A DNA stretch of 64,000 bases from Cyclobacteriaceae bacterium (GCA_027533395.1 JAPZUF010000010.1:124001-188000); one strand, 5' to 3'; positions 43,349 to 52,767 are shown, counted from the first letter of the stretch. Translations and numbers: made by a program. The notes: generated by a model not told the origin, from the letters alone.

Positions 43349-44145
43349 CACCTTTCGAGGTTAAATTATTAAACGAGCAAAAACTTCCGCTCATCATCAG
43401 TGTACCACACTGTGGCAAGCGTTTTCCTGTTGAACTTATTGATGATTTTCTCCCTGAGAAGTTAATCGATTTAGATGATACAGATTGGCTAGTAGATGAA
43501 CTCTATGCCTTCGTTTATAATTTAGGTATCCCAATGATTAAATCGAATTACCACCGTTGGGTAATCGATTTAAACAGAGATCCGGAAAACAAACCTTTGT
43601 ATAACGATGGCCGTGTAATTACAGCGCTTTGTACTACTACCGATTTTTTAGGGAATACGATTTATAAAGATGGAAGGCAAAGCGTTTCAATTGAGGAAAC
43701 AAATAGAAGGAAAAAATTATACTTCGATTCTTATCATCAAGCTTTGCAGAAATTAATAGAAGAGACAAAAAATAAATTCGGTTATGCCATTGTGTGGGAT
43801 TGTCATTCTATTCGTTCCATCGTTCCATCTATTCGATCTAATCGCTTTCCTGATTTGATTCTGGGTACAGCAGATGAACAATCGGCATCACAAGTATTAA
43901 TCGGAACTGCCCTGCATCAACTTAAACAAAGTAACTGGCAAGTTAACCACAACGAACCCTTTAAAGGAGGTTACATCACGCGCCATTATGGCCAACCAAC
44001 CAACCATGTTCATGCATTGCAACTGGAAATGTGTAAAGATTTATATTTAATGGACGATGAAAAAACCTGGAGCGAGGAAAGAGCCAATCGTATTCAAAAA
44101 TTGTTATTCCAAACCATTAAACAAATTTCTCAAACAAAACCATGA
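43339..44145 (+). CDS. hutG: N-formylglutamate amidohydrolase
   Basis: Hydrolyses N-formyl-L-glutamate to glutamate and formate, the last step of the five-step histidine pathway. The 268 residues match the FGase family: LIISVPHCGKRFPVEL (about 18-33), DTDWLVDELYAFV (about 48-60), YHRWVIDLNRDPENKPLYND (about 72-91), and WDCHSIRSIVPSIR (about 153-166), with the metal-binding acidic and His residues in place. It overlaps the small coiled-coil gene by ten bases and the HutF gene by four. Together with HutF it converts formiminoglutamate to glutamate. HutH, HutU and HutI are not in the window. Confidence 0.88.
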   Translation: MEVAPFEVKLLNEQKLPLIISVPHCGKRFPVELIDDFLPEKLIDLDDTDWLVDELYAFVYNLGIPMIKSNYHRWVIDLNRDPENKPLYNDGRVITALCTTTDFLGNTIYKDGRQSVSIEETNRRKKLYFDSYHQALQKLIEETKNKFGYAIVWDCHSIRSIVPSIRSNRFPDLILGTADEQSASQVLIGTALHQLKQSNWQVNHNEPFKGGYITRHYGQPTNHVHALQLEMCKDLYLMDDEKTWSEERANRIQKLLFQTIKQISQTKP

Positions 44146-45515
44146 ACATCACTAAGGTATATAAGTTTGATAAACTTTGGATGGATAACCGATGGTTAAG
44201 CCAGGCTTATGTAGCTTTAGACGATTCTGGCAATACCATCAGTATAACAGACCATGCTCCTCAAGAAGCGTTGGCAATAGAGATAGTAAATGGAATAGCC
44301 CTTCCGGGTTTTCAAAACGCACATTCACATGCTTTTCAGTACGCAATGGCTGGCTTGGCAGAAATTCATCCAGCAGGTATTCATGACGATTTCTGGACTT
44401 GGAGAGAAGCCATGTATCAATGCGCACTTAGTGTAGACCCTGATTCTTTACAAGCTATCGCAACCATGTTGTATGCAGAAATGTTGAGACATGGCTACAC
44501 GCATGTTGCCGAGTTTCATTATCTGCATCACGATAAAAATGGAAAGCCGTACTCTAATATAGCAGAGTTAGGTTTGCGCCATCTCGAAGCAGCAAAAGAA
44601 GTGGGTATTGGCATCACACTTATTCCGGTTTTTTATCAACGAGGTGGTTTTGCTTTACCTGCACAAGAAAGACAAAGAAGATTTATTTCAAAAACAGCAG
44701 AAGATTTTCTGCAACTTTTTGAATCTACCAAACAAATAATTGCAACCTATAAAGATGCAAAATTAGGTTGGAGCATCCATTCTTTACGTGCAGTAGAAGA
44801 GCAAACGATCATTCAAACATTTAATATCATACAAGATAAAATACCATTTCATATTCATATTGCGGAACAATTAAAGGAAGTAGATGATTGTATACAAGCC
44901 AATAAACAGAGACCTGCCGAGTGGTTGCTTAATCATTTACCAGTAAACGAACATTTTCATTTGGTGCATGCCACTCATTTAAATGATGATGAAGTAAAGA
45001 GATTGGCTGCATCAAAAGCAAATGTTGTGCTTTGTCCATCAACAGAAGGCAATTTAGGCGATGGCATTTTTCGCATGCGCGATTACATTAGGCAAAATGG
45101 AAATTGGTGTATTGGCACAGATTCTCACATTGGTTTAAATCCATTAGAAGAATGGAGGATGATAGATTATAGACAAAGATTAACTTCGCACTTTAGAAAT
45201 ACCTTTGATGAGGATGGAGCCTCACAAATGGTAAATGCTTCTGTTAATAATGGACGCAAGGCAATGGGCTTATCCGAAAAAACATTTGTGAAAGGTGAAC
45301 CATTCAACGTTGTTGTATATAATTTGAATACGCCTTTATTAGCCTGTACAAGTCAAGAGAAGTTATGGCCAACCCTTGTTTATACAAGTGATGCTTCACA
45401 TGTTTTAGGAACCATAACAGCAGGAAAATGGCGAGTAAAAAATAATAAACACATGCAAGCCGAAAGCATTACACAAAAGTTTTATCGAGCGATAAAAACG
45501 ATTCAAAACAGATGA
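44142..45515 (+). CDS. hutF: Formimidoylglutamate deiminase
   Basis: An amidohydrolase-superfamily zinc enzyme that deiminates N-formimino-L-glutamate to N-formyl-L-glutamate and ammonia. The 457 residues begin with the metal-ligand segment GFQNAHSHAFQYAMAG (about 55-70), then VAEFHYLHHDKNGKPYSN (about 120-137), the third ligand in HIHIAEQLKEVDDC (about 235-248), HLVHATHLNDDEV (about 272-284), and the Asp in CIGTDSHIGLNPLEEWRM (about 325-342). The E-W-R-M and NEWRL-type ends mark HutF within the superfamily. The four-base overlap with hutG makes a coupled pair for the two-step conversion to glutamate. Confidence 0.9.
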   Translation: MNITKVYKFDKLWMDNRWLSQAYVALDDSGNTISITDHAPQEALAIEIVNGIALPGFQNAHSHAFQYAMAGLAEIHPAGIHDDFWTWREAMYQCALSVDPDSLQAIATMLYAEMLRHGYTHVAEFHYLHHDKNGKPYSNIAELGLRHLEAAKEVGIGITLIPVFYQRGGFALPAQERQRRFISKTAEDFLQLFESTKQIIATYKDAKLGWSIHSLRAVEEQTIIQTFNIIQDKIPFHIHIAEQLKEVDDCIQANKQRPAEWLLNHLPVNEHFHLVHATHLNDDEVKRLAASKANVVLCPSTEGNLGDGIFRMRDYIRQNGNWCIGTDSHIGLNPLEEWRMIDYRQRLTSHFRNTFDEDGASQMVNASVNNGRKAMGLSEKTFVKGEPFNVVVYNLNTPLLACTSQEKLWPTLVYTSDASHVLGTITAGKWRVKNNKHMQAESITQKFYRAIKTIQNR

Positions 45516-45516
45516 T

Positions 45517-46707
45517 ATGAAAAACCTACTTGAAGATATTAAGAAACTATCCGCGCAAATTACAGAAGAAGTAATCCAAGTACGAAGACATTTACACGCT
45601 CATCCGGAATTATCGTACCAAGAATATGAAACTTGTGCTTATGTAAAAAAGCAATTGCAAGCTTTAGGATTAGAAACCTTTTCAGTGGCTAACACAGGAT
45701 TGGTAGCTGAAATAAAAGGCAAAAACCCTGAAAAGAAAACCATTGCTTTACGGGCTGATATGGATGCCTTACCTATAGTTGAAGCTAATCAGGTTGAGTA
45801 CGCATCAAAAAATCCGGGCGTGATGCATGCTTGCGGGCATGATGTACATACTTCCTCTTTATTGGGTACAGCAAAAATTTTGCATTTACTCCGTAATGAA
45901 TGGGAAGGAACGGTTCGACTTCTATTTCAACCAGGTGAAGAGAAAAATCCTGGAGGCGCATCTTACATGATTCGCGATGGGGCATTAAATAATCCACAGC
46001 CAAAAAGCATCATCGGGCAACATGTTTTTCCTCTCTTACCTGTTGGTAAAATAGGTTTTCGCGAAGGCATGTACATGGCCAGCTGTGATGAAATTTATTT
46101 AACGGTGCGTGGCAAAGGTGGCCATGGAGCTGCTCCTGAGTTTACCATCGATCCGGTGGTAATCGCTTCTCATATTATTATTGCTTTACAACAAATCATC
46201 AGCAGAAATGCAAGCCCTAAGCAACCAACAGTTTTAACTTTTGGAAAAATCGAAGGAGGTACTACCACCAATGTAATTCCTAATGAAGTAAAAATAGCCG
46301 GAACCTTTAGGGCAATGGATGAAACTTGGCGAGCTGATGCTTTGCATAAAATAAAGAAAATGGCTGAAGGCATAGCTGAAAGCATGGGCGGAAGTTGTGA
46401 AGTAGATATTTCTAAAGGATATCCTTTTCTGAAGAATGATCCGCAAGTAACCAGAAGAATTAAAGCAGCTGCAGCCGCGTACGTAGGGGAGAATAACGTT
46501 GTAGATATAGATATTACGCTAGGTGCCGAAGATTTTTCCTACTACTCACAAGTTATTCCTGCTTCCTTTTATCGTTTAGGAACAAGAAACGAAGCAAAAG
46601 GAATTACTTCATATGTGCATACACCTACTTTTAACATTGATGAAGAGGCCTTAAAAATCTCAACAGGACTAATGGCATGGATGGCTATTCACGAATTAAG
46701 TATTTAA
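45517..46707 (+). CDS. M20 family amidohydrolase, cytoplasmic
   Basis: A 396-residue M20D amidohydrolase (hippuricase/N-acetyl-amino-acid type) lacking a signal peptide. Metal-site motifs: GVMHACGHDVHTSSLLGTA (about 105-123), FQPGEEKNPGGASYM (about 146-160), GQHVFPLLPVGKIGF (about 172-186) and the C-terminal VHTPTFNIDEEAL (about 369-381). Starts one base after the HutF gene, ending the ten-gene run. It may deacylate N-acyl amino acids linked with wall or histidine breakdown. The signal-bearing relative at 31230-32534 suggests a paralogous pair in two compartments. Confidence 0.88.
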   Translation: MKNLLEDIKKLSAQITEEVIQVRRHLHAHPELSYQEYETCAYVKKQLQALGLETFSVANTGLVAEIKGKNPEKKTIALRADMDALPIVEANQVEYASKNPGVMHACGHDVHTSSLLGTAKILHLLRNEWEGTVRLLFQPGEEKNPGGASYMIRDGALNNPQPKSIIGQHVFPLLPVGKIGFREGMYMASCDEIYLTVRGKGGHGAAPEFTIDPVVIASHIIIALQQIISRNASPKQPTVLTFGKIEGGTTTNVIPNEVKIAGTFRAMDETWRADALHKIKKMAEGIAESMGGSCEVDISKGYPFLKNDPQVTRRIKAAAAAYVGENNVVDIDITLGAEDFSYYSQVIPASFYRLGTRNEAKGITSYVHTPTFNIDEEALKISTGLMAWMAIHELSI

Positions 46708-46717
46708 ATCATTGTAT

Positions 46718-47074
46718 TTACTTACGATGTTGTAAGGCAGCCGCTGCGGTTAACCATTTTCTTACTTCGTCTTCATGTTCTTCTAAACCATTTATACCAT
46801 AAAATGTATAGGAAGCCATTTGTTTTCTATCTTCCATTTCTAATTCTTCAAATTGTTTTGCTAATTTTTTTCCTTGATAGAAATGGATGCTAACACTGTT
46901 ATTATCTTTGGTTAAGTAGCACAAAGCACCATGCAGATAAAAGGTTGGTTCTTGTAATTCTTCATGCATGCTTTCTTTTACTTCCGCGCTTATATCCAAA
47001 ATCCAAGACCTCAAAATGGTCATTAATTGTTTTTGTTTCTCAGGAAGACTTACAATGTAGTGCGCTACAGTCAT
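46718..47074 (-). CDS. DUF1801 protein
   Basis: A 118-residue protein of the DUF1801 (YdhG-like) fold: VAHYIVSLPEKQKQLMTILR (about 3-22) for the first helix pair, KESMHEELQEPTFYLHGALCYL for the strand part, and SVSIHFYQGKKLAKQ, ending in a helix. Small DUF1801 proteins resemble frataxin-fold units of unknown role. It runs against the preceding operon with an eleven-base gap, and nothing nearby suggests a function. The region 47075-47282 to its right holds no recognisable gene. Confidence 0.72.
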   Translation of the reverse strand: MTVAHYIVSLPEKQKQLMTILRSWILDISAEVKESMHEELQEPTFYLHGALCYLTKDNNSVSIHFYQGKKLAKQFEELEMEDRKQMASYTFYGINGLEEHEDEVRKWLTAAAALQHRK

Positions 47075-47297
47075 ACTTCAATATCATTTATCATAAGATA
47101 AGAAACAATGATATAAATCATGATGATAACCCACAAGCGAATTGCTACCTCTTCAACCTCATTTTTATCCTATTGAATTACTTAGCAGATTTTACAGGTA
47201 ATTGCAACTGAATAGCAAAACTATTTCTAACACTCTTTGAACTTAATCAAACACTGTTTTCTATTACATCTCTTTACTTTCGTTGAATAATTATCGT

Positions 47298-47771
47298 ATG
47301 AAAAAGCAAATTATTTTTTTATCAATGGGTTTGTGTTATACTTTTTTCAGCATAGCTCAGCCCAACCATCATGAGTTATTAAAAATTTACGATGAAGCTT
47401 ATCATGGATTGCACAAGAAAAACATTAGATTGATAGAATCTAGTTTCGCTGCATCAGCTTTGCAAGTCATCAAGGATTCGCTAACAGAAAAAGGTAAGAA
47501 GTATCCTGATAGCTTTTTTCTTGCAAAAAATATTTTGCCATCCTTAAGCAGGTACAAGTATTTTAAAACTATTTCAAAAGGAGCAATAGCCAACATGGTT
47601 TATTTCATTCATCAACATAAACATCAAGCCTTCAGTGGTATTTTTATTGTTCGTTATACGCTTGAAAATAAAAAGTGGAAAATATTTGAAACAATTAAAC
47701 AGGAAGATGCAGCCTTAGCCTCTAAAATCAACCGAAAAGACTACCGGTTTTTAAATGAAATGGGTTTATAA
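47298..47771 (+). CDS. Small exported protein of unknown function
   Basis: A 157-residue exported protein. The ATG at 47298 is chosen because it gives a normal signal peptide (MKKQIIFLSMGLCYTFFSIAQ); an upstream in-frame TTG would add five residues. A TACTTTCG sequence about 25 bases earlier resembles a -7 box with one mismatch. The mature part is helical then beta (IFIVRYTLENKKWKIFETIK, about 119-138), which is compatible with an NTF2/SnoaL-like fold, but I cannot assign a family with confidence. The next gene has a similar fold in short form. Confidence 0.5.
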   Translation: MKKQIIFLSMGLCYTFFSIAQPNHHELLKIYDEAYHGLHKKNIRLIESSFAASALQVIKDSLTEKGKKYPDSFFLAKNILPSLSRYKYFKTISKGAIANMVYFIHQHKHQAFSGIFIVRYTLENKKWKIFETIKQEDAALASKINRKDYRFLNEMGL

Positions 47772-47816
47772 TAGAATAAATACGATTGAATATAAAAAGT
47801 AAACAATCAGGTAAAA

Positions 47817-48242
47817 ATGATGAATGCAGACACTTTAAAAGATTTTAAAATATACTTTACTGAAGTCAACGCATTCGAAGCAGATTTTCTGAATGAGTTT
47901 TATGACGAAGAAATTACTTTTATAGATCCTATCCACCAAATAAAAGGTTTATCTAAGCTTATCGATTACTTCGATAAATTAAACGCGAATGTTAGAGGTG
48001 GAGGTTTTACATTTACTGACGAAACAATAGTTGGTGATATAGTTTACTTACAGTGGAAATTGGAAATACAATTAAAAAAGCCAAGAAAAAGAATAAAGTC
48101 TTCTGGTATTTCTGTTCTTGTTATTAAAGATAAAATTGTAAGTCAGCGCGATTACTTTGATGCTGGTGAATTGTTTTACGAAAATATTCCAGTGCTAGGC
48201 GGTTTAATTAAATGGATTAAAAGAAAATTATCTCACGTTTAG
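47817..48242 (+). CDS. NTF2/SnoaL-like protein
   Basis: A 141-residue cone-fold protein of the SnoaL/NTF2 superfamily: helix FKIYFTEVNAFEADFLNEFY, DEEITFIDPIHQIKGLSKLI (about 29-48), then the beta-sheet GDIVYLQWKLEIQLKKPRK, VLVIKDKIVSQRDYFDAGEL (about 100-119). The start is ATG-ATG at 47817. The family covers isomerases, dehydratases and non-catalytic binding domains; substrate unknown. It lies 45 bases behind the previous exported protein gene. Confidence 0.7.
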   Translation: MMNADTLKDFKIYFTEVNAFEADFLNEFYDEEITFIDPIHQIKGLSKLIDYFDKLNANVRGGGFTFTDETIVGDIVYLQWKLEIQLKKPRKRIKSSGISVLVIKDKIVSQRDYFDAGELFYENIPVLGGLIKWIKRKLSHV

Positions 48243-48281
48243 CTAACTCAAAATTTAATTAGTTTAAAACTCAAAATTTTT

Positions 48282-49268
48282 CTACTTAGCCCTAAACCTC
48301 GATTCTTTAAATATTTTTTCAGCGTTGCTTTCCTGCATAAGTTCAACCAATGTAACATTGTTATTTTTCACATAATTGTTTACAATCTGCCAGCCTATCC
48401 ACTGCCCAATTCTGCCCGGGCATTCGGGTCCTACTTCAATGGTTTTAGGTCTTTCGCCTAAAAATCGTTGCTTCAATTGTGTACTAGTGTTGTAAACAAC
48501 TTTATCTTCAACAAAACGATACCAAATTAAATCTATGTTTTTTCTGGCGCCTTCTATTTCTGCTTGAGTATAATGCATAAAAATACTATCAGGTGTACAA
48601 GGTGACATCTGCTTGGCAAAGTAGAACGATTTGCCATAGGCCATCATATCTGCCAACACAGTTTTATCTTGCGGATTATTAGCATTAAGTTTCGTATCAA
48701 TACCAATTAATAACAGGATGGATGGCACAACATTTTGAGGTGTGTATTGCTGCAAAATATAATCATACATGTTAGGTCTGTATTTCGCCCCTTTGCCTAA
48801 GTAATAATCTAAACCAATGATGATGAGCGAATCGCTGATGAATAAATCAGAATCGAAACCGGTTACAACAGTTTGAATTTTGGGTAAAGTAAAATCTGGG
48901 TAATGGGCTTTCACCCTGCCAAACGCTTCTACTAAATCTAGTTTTAACTTTTCTTCTTTACCAAATACTTTTTCTGTTTCCATCAACAAAGTATCGATGT
49001 GAGGATTGGTAAATCGCTGGTATAAAGTTTCCAGAAAAACAGAATCGTTAGGATAATCAGCGCGATGTAAAAAATAATCGCGTAATATTTTATTGCTATC
49101 TAGAAATTGTATAAGTTCTGCTTTCGATTCAATGCCTAATAAATCATCAGAAAGTGATTCATAGTTTAATGAAATCGGCTCAGGGTCTTTAGCATCAACA
49201 CATTCATTTTGTTTTTTCGAACAAGCAGCAAAAACAAAAACAATGATTACAATGAATAATAATCTCAT
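48282..49268 (-). CDS. gldB: Gliding motility lipoprotein GldB
   Basis: GldB is a lipoprotein needed for gliding motility in Flavobacterium johnsoniae, and is conserved in most T9SS-bearing Bacteroidota. The 328 residues begin with a lipoprotein signal (IVFVFAAC, Cys16). Family marks are FLDSNKILRDYFLHRADYPN (about 56-75), FISDSLIIIGLDYYLGKGAK (about 153-172) and the conserved C-terminal ECPGRIGQWIGWQIVNNYV (about 279-297). The core resembles a metalloprotease-like fold with no clear HExxH. It follows the DUF6702 gene on the minus strand with eight bases between, so they are one unit. Its presence agrees with the T9SS cargo at 53680. Confidence 0.88.
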   Translation of the reverse strand: MRLLFIVIIVFVFAACSKKQNECVDAKDPEPISLNYESLSDDLLGIESKAELIQFLDSNKILRDYFLHRADYPNDSVFLETLYQRFTNPHIDTLLMETEKVFGKEEKLKLDLVEAFGRVKAHYPDFTLPKIQTVVTGFDSDLFISDSLIIIGLDYYLGKGAKYRPNMYDYILQQYTPQNVVPSILLLIGIDTKLNANNPQDKTVLADMMAYGKSFYFAKQMSPCTPDSIFMHYTQAEIEGARKNIDLIWYRFVEDKVVYNTSTQLKQRFLGERPKTIEVGPECPGRIGQWIGWQIVNNYVKNNNVTLVELMQESNAEKIFKESRFRAK

Positions 49269-49276
49269 GATAAAAA

Positions 49277-49753
49277 TTAAAAAGTAAGTGATTCCGTTAA
49301 GCTTTGTCTATGCAAACGCAAGCTTCTGGTTGTGTTGTTTTTTGTAACATGCACCAGATTAGACTGGTCGTCAAAAAGTTCGGTGATAGAACTATGCATA
49401 ACAGTAATTGAATTCATTTTTTTTATACCGGGCGCATATAGGTAAGCGATTACAGCATCGCCATCTACTTCATGGCCAAGGTATTTCAGCTTTGTTAATT
49501 TACCATCGACTTTGATTTGTAGATTTTGCAATAAATAATTGCCAATCAATTCATCTGCTGTGCCAGTAGTGGGTTGCAAAATATCCAAAGTGGGTTGCTT
49601 GAGTTGCTCGCGAATGGCACTTTCTAAATCATCTAAAAAGAGCCGTGAGGTAATTTCTAGTTCTTTGTCTTTTTCATCAAACTTTACTTCGGTTACGCTT
49701 ACATGCAAAGGATGGAGCGCGAAGGTCAGAAAAAAAAGGCTTAACAATTTCAT
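49277..49753 (-). CDS. DUF6702 exported protein
   Basis: A 158-residue protein with signal peptide (MKLLSLFFLTFA), then HPLHVSVTEVKFDEKDKELE and SRLFLDDLESAIREQ (about 37-51), strongly typical of DUF6702. The HPLHVS start of the mature protein is a conserved point. In many Bacteroidota it is next to a HupE/UreJ protein and an M1 peptidase, as here (both diverge from it). Function unknown. It is upstream of gldB in one transcript. Confidence 0.78.
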   Translation of the reverse strand: MKLLSLFFLTFALHPLHVSVTEVKFDEKDKELEITSRLFLDDLESAIREQLKQPTLDILQPTTGTADELIGNYLLQNLQIKVDGKLTKLKYLGHEVDGDAVIAYLYAPGIKKMNSITVMHSSITELFDDQSNLVHVTKNNTTRSLRLHRQSLTESLTF

Positions 49754-49866
49754 GGTTTAAAGTTGATTCTTTATGTGGAATAAGCAAAATCCAAGCCTTA
49801 CCATCAGTCAGATTTTCATCATTTTTTTAGATTGATTTGTGTATAATTGCCGACTTATATTCTTTT

Positions 49867-50454
49867 ATGACAGAGTTCGAACTTTACTTTGGTTTAGGCA
49901 AAGACCATATCCTCGATTACAAAAACGGATACGATCACATTTTATTTGTTCTGGCGCTTTGTGCCATTTATACTGCACGCGATTGGAAAAAATTGTTAAT
50001 CCTAATCACAGCGTTTACCATCAGCCATTCCATTACTTTAGCTTTGGCCACCCTTAACCTTGTTCCGGTTAACGCGGCCATTATCGAGTTTCTAATTCCA
50101 CTTTCAATTTTTGTAACGGCTGTATCTAACATATTCAGAAATGAAGAAAACCAAAGTACATTCAGCTTGCAATTAAATTATGCGTACGCCTTTATCTTCG
50201 GACTGATACATGGCTTGGGTTTTTCTAACTACTTAAAAAGCATTTTGGGTAAAGATGAAAGCATAGTTATGCAGTTGCTATCTTTTAACCTCGGCTTGGA
50301 GTTTGGGCAAATCATTATAGTTTGTATCTTTCTAGTCCTTGCCTTTGTGTTGATTGATTTGTTTGGCAAAAGCAGACGCGATTGGAAACTGATACTCTCT
50401 TCTGCTATTGCCGGCATTGCTCTCGTATTAATGAAGGACAAAATTTTTTGGTAA
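49867..50454 (+). CDS. HupE/UreJ family membrane protein
   Basis: A 195-residue polytopic membrane protein of the HupE/UreJ_2 family, with about six helices. The start ATG at 49867 is preferred over an upstream in-frame TTG at 49837, because the homologous N-terminus (MTEFELYFGLGKDHILDY) begins here. The conserved GYDHILFVLALCA (about 22-34), HSITLALATL and HGLGFSNYL (about 118-126) are visible; His residues in these segments may bind nickel or another metal in the HupE/UreJ relatives. No urease or hydrogenase genes are nearby. It sits divergent to DUF6702 and 13 bases before the M1 peptidase gene. Confidence 0.8.
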   Translation: MTEFELYFGLGKDHILDYKNGYDHILFVLALCAIYTARDWKKLLILITAFTISHSITLALATLNLVPVNAAIIEFLIPLSIFVTAVSNIFRNEENQSTFSLQLNYAYAFIFGLIHGLGFSNYLKSILGKDESIVMQLLSFNLGLEFGQIIIVCIFLVLAFVLIDLFGKSRRDWKLILSSAIAGIALVLMKDKIFW

Positions 50455-50467
50455 TAAATATAATCTT

Positions 50468-52714
50468 ATGAAAATTAAATTGATAATGGTCATCATGCTT
50501 ATGTTTTGCATAAGCAATTTGTGGGCACAAACACCCGCTAAACCCTGGCAAGGAAAATTCGAACAACTCGATCAGTTATTGCCTACACCTAACGAGTATC
50601 GTTCTGGGTCCGGTGCCCCCGGCCCTAAGTATTGGCAACAACGCGCTGATTATGTGATTAACGCTGAGCTAAACGATAACAATCAAAGTATAAGCGGCAG
50701 CGAAACTATTACTTATTTCAACAATTCGCCCGATGCTTTGCGCTATTTATGGTTACAACTCGACCAAAACATCAACGCAAAAGAAAGCAATACCTTTAAA
50801 ACACAAACTAACACCGTTCGTGACTCTATCGATACAAAAGCCATCGCCAGCAGTTTAACCTTACACGATTTTGATGGAGGTTTTAAAATAAAATCAGTAA
50901 AAGATGCTTCCGGAAAAGCGTTGAACTACACCATCAATGCTACCATGATGCGCATCGATTTGCCACAAACACTCGGCCCTAACCAGAAATATGTTTTTTC
51001 AGTTGAATGGACTTTCAACATCAACGACCGAATGAAAGGTTTAACACCCAATGATGGCCGCAGCGGTATGGAGTTTTTCCCACAGGATGGCAACTATGTA
51101 TACATCATCGCGCAGTGGTTTCCACGCATGTGTGTATACGATGATGTTGTTGGCTGGCAAAACAAACAATTCTTAGGGCAAGGTGAGTTTACGCTAACCT
51201 TTGGTAATTACAATGTAAACTTAACTGTACCAGCCGACCACATTGTGGCAGCAACAGGCATGGTGCAAAATGCGAAAGAAGTTTTAACACCAGAACAATT
51301 TTCTCGATTCGAAAAAGCCAAAACAACTTTTGATAAACCGGTAATCATTGCTTCGCAACAAGAAGCAGAAGCAAGAGAAAAATCAAAATCAACTGCAAAA
51401 AAAACATGGAAGTTCTATGCAGAAAATGTGCGCGATTTTGCCTTCGCTACATCGCGTAAATTTATTTGGGATGCACAAGCCGTAAAAGTGGGCGATAAAA
51501 ATCCATTGGCTATGTCATACTATCCTAAAGAAGGCAATCCACTGTGGGAACAAGAATCAACCAAAGCTGTAAAAAATACTTTAGTTACTTATAGCAAATA
51601 CACCATCGACTATCCTTATCCGCAAGCAACCTCAGTACACGGTGCATCATTGGGCATGGAGTATCCTATGATTTGTTTCAACTATGGCCGACCATTACCT
51701 GATGGTACTGTACCAGAAAGAACGAAGTGGGGCATGATAGGTGTAATTGTTCACGAAGTAGGGCACAACTTTTTTCCAATGATCATCAACAACGATGAAA
51801 GACAATGGACCTGGATGGATGAAGGACTCAACACTTTCGTGCAATACAGAACGCAGGTGGAAAATTATCCGGATATGCCACAACGCAGAGGCCCGGCAAG
51901 CACAATTGTTCCTTACATGAAAGGAAATCCTGAATTGCAACGTCCACTCATGGTAAACTCAGAAACAGTAGTGCGCAGCAATTTTGGTAACGAACAATAT
52001 GCAAAATGTGCAACAGGTTTAAACATTTTACGCGAAACCATTATGGGGCCGGAACTATTCGATAAAGCCTTTAAAGAATATGCGAGTCGATGGGCCTTTA
52101 AACATCCTAAACCTGCCGATTTTTTTAGAACGATGGAAGATGCTTCTGCTGTTGACTTAGATTGGTTTTGGAGAGGATGGTTTTATACAACCGATAACTG
52201 CGACCAAAACATAGAACAAGTACGTTGGCTAACTGTGCGCAAGCCCGACCAAACAGTTGAGAAGAAAGAAGTAACAGCAACAAAAGGAGAACTATCTTCT
52301 GGCACTGGCAGTAAAAAATACACAGACTTCAGCAAAGGACCTGAGCAAATCACAGTGTTGCCTACACCAGATAACATGTATGGCGAGTTTAGAAGCCGCT
52401 TAGACAATAAGCAAGTAATGGCGAAACTCGATAACAAGAACATGTACGAAGTTACTTTAACCAACAACGGTGGTTTAATAATGCCGGTTATCATCGAGTG
52501 GACTTTTAAAGATGGCACAAAAGAAATCGACAGACTTCCAGTAGAAATCTGGCGCGTGAATGAAACACGTGTAACAAAAGTATTTGTAAAAGAAAAAGAA
52601 GTAGTAAAAATCGTACTCGATCCGAAACTAGAAACAACAGATATCAATATTGCTGATAATGTTTTTCCTAAAGTAGAAACAGCATCTAAAATTGATCAGT
52701 TAAAAAAGAATTAA
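50468..52714 (+). CDS. M1 family zinc metallopeptidase, exported
   Basis: A 748-residue secreted peptidase of family M1 (gluzincin aminopeptidase). Signal peptide: MLMFCISNLWAQ end. The N-terminal beta-saddle domain (about 30-290) is followed by the catalytic domain with His429-Glu430-x-x-His433 (IVHEVGHNFFP) and the third ligand Glu452 (WTWMDEGLNTFVQY), at the correct 18-residue spacing. The substrate-binding GAMEN loop is replaced by SLGMEYPM (about 395-402), a form seen in bacterial M1 relatives. The last 170 residues are beta-rich. It probably works in the periplasm or outside the cell on peptides. It ends at a terminator. Confidence 0.92.
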   Translation: MKIKLIMVIMLMFCISNLWAQTPAKPWQGKFEQLDQLLPTPNEYRSGSGAPGPKYWQQRADYVINAELNDNNQSISGSETITYFNNSPDALRYLWLQLDQNINAKESNTFKTQTNTVRDSIDTKAIASSLTLHDFDGGFKIKSVKDASGKALNYTINATMMRIDLPQTLGPNQKYVFSVEWTFNINDRMKGLTPNDGRSGMEFFPQDGNYVYIIAQWFPRMCVYDDVVGWQNKQFLGQGEFTLTFGNYNVNLTVPADHIVAATGMVQNAKEVLTPEQFSRFEKAKTTFDKPVIIASQQEAEAREKSKSTAKKTWKFYAENVRDFAFATSRKFIWDAQAVKVGDKNPLAMSYYPKEGNPLWEQESTKAVKNTLVTYSKYTIDYPYPQATSVHGASLGMEYPMICFNYGRPLPDGTVPERTKWGMIGVIVHEVGHNFFPMIINNDERQWTWMDEGLNTFVQYRTQVENYPDMPQRRGPASTIVPYMKGNPELQRPLMVNSETVVRSNFGNEQYAKCATGLNILRETIMGPELFDKAFKEYASRWAFKHPKPADFFRTMEDASAVDLDWFWRGWFYTTDNCDQNIEQVRWLTVRKPDQTVEKKEVTATKGELSSGTGSKKYTDFSKGPEQITVLPTPDNMYGEFRSRLDNKQVMAKLDNKNMYEVTLTNNGGLIMPVIIEWTFKDGTKEIDRLPVEIWRVNETRVTKVFVKEKEVVKIVLDPKLETTDINIADNVFPKVETASKIDQLKKN

Positions 52715-52736
52715 TCAAGTTTAGATGTAGAAAAAC

Positions 52737-52767
52737 AAAAGAGGACGAGAGTCCTCTTTTTGTTTTT
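52737..52767 (+). terminator. Terminator after the M1 peptidase gene
   Basis: AAAAGAGGAC (52737-52746) pairs with GTCCTCTTTT (52751-52760), loop GAGA, followed by more T. The A-run upstream also suits the minus strand. Confidence 0.85.

Noticed and set aside
27063-45515. A functional link between the histidine-derived Thoeris signal and the hutG-hutF genes
   Set aside because: They are 15 kb apart in different units and strands, and the Hut enzymes act on formiminoglutamate, not on histidine-ADP-ribose. Proximity looks accidental.
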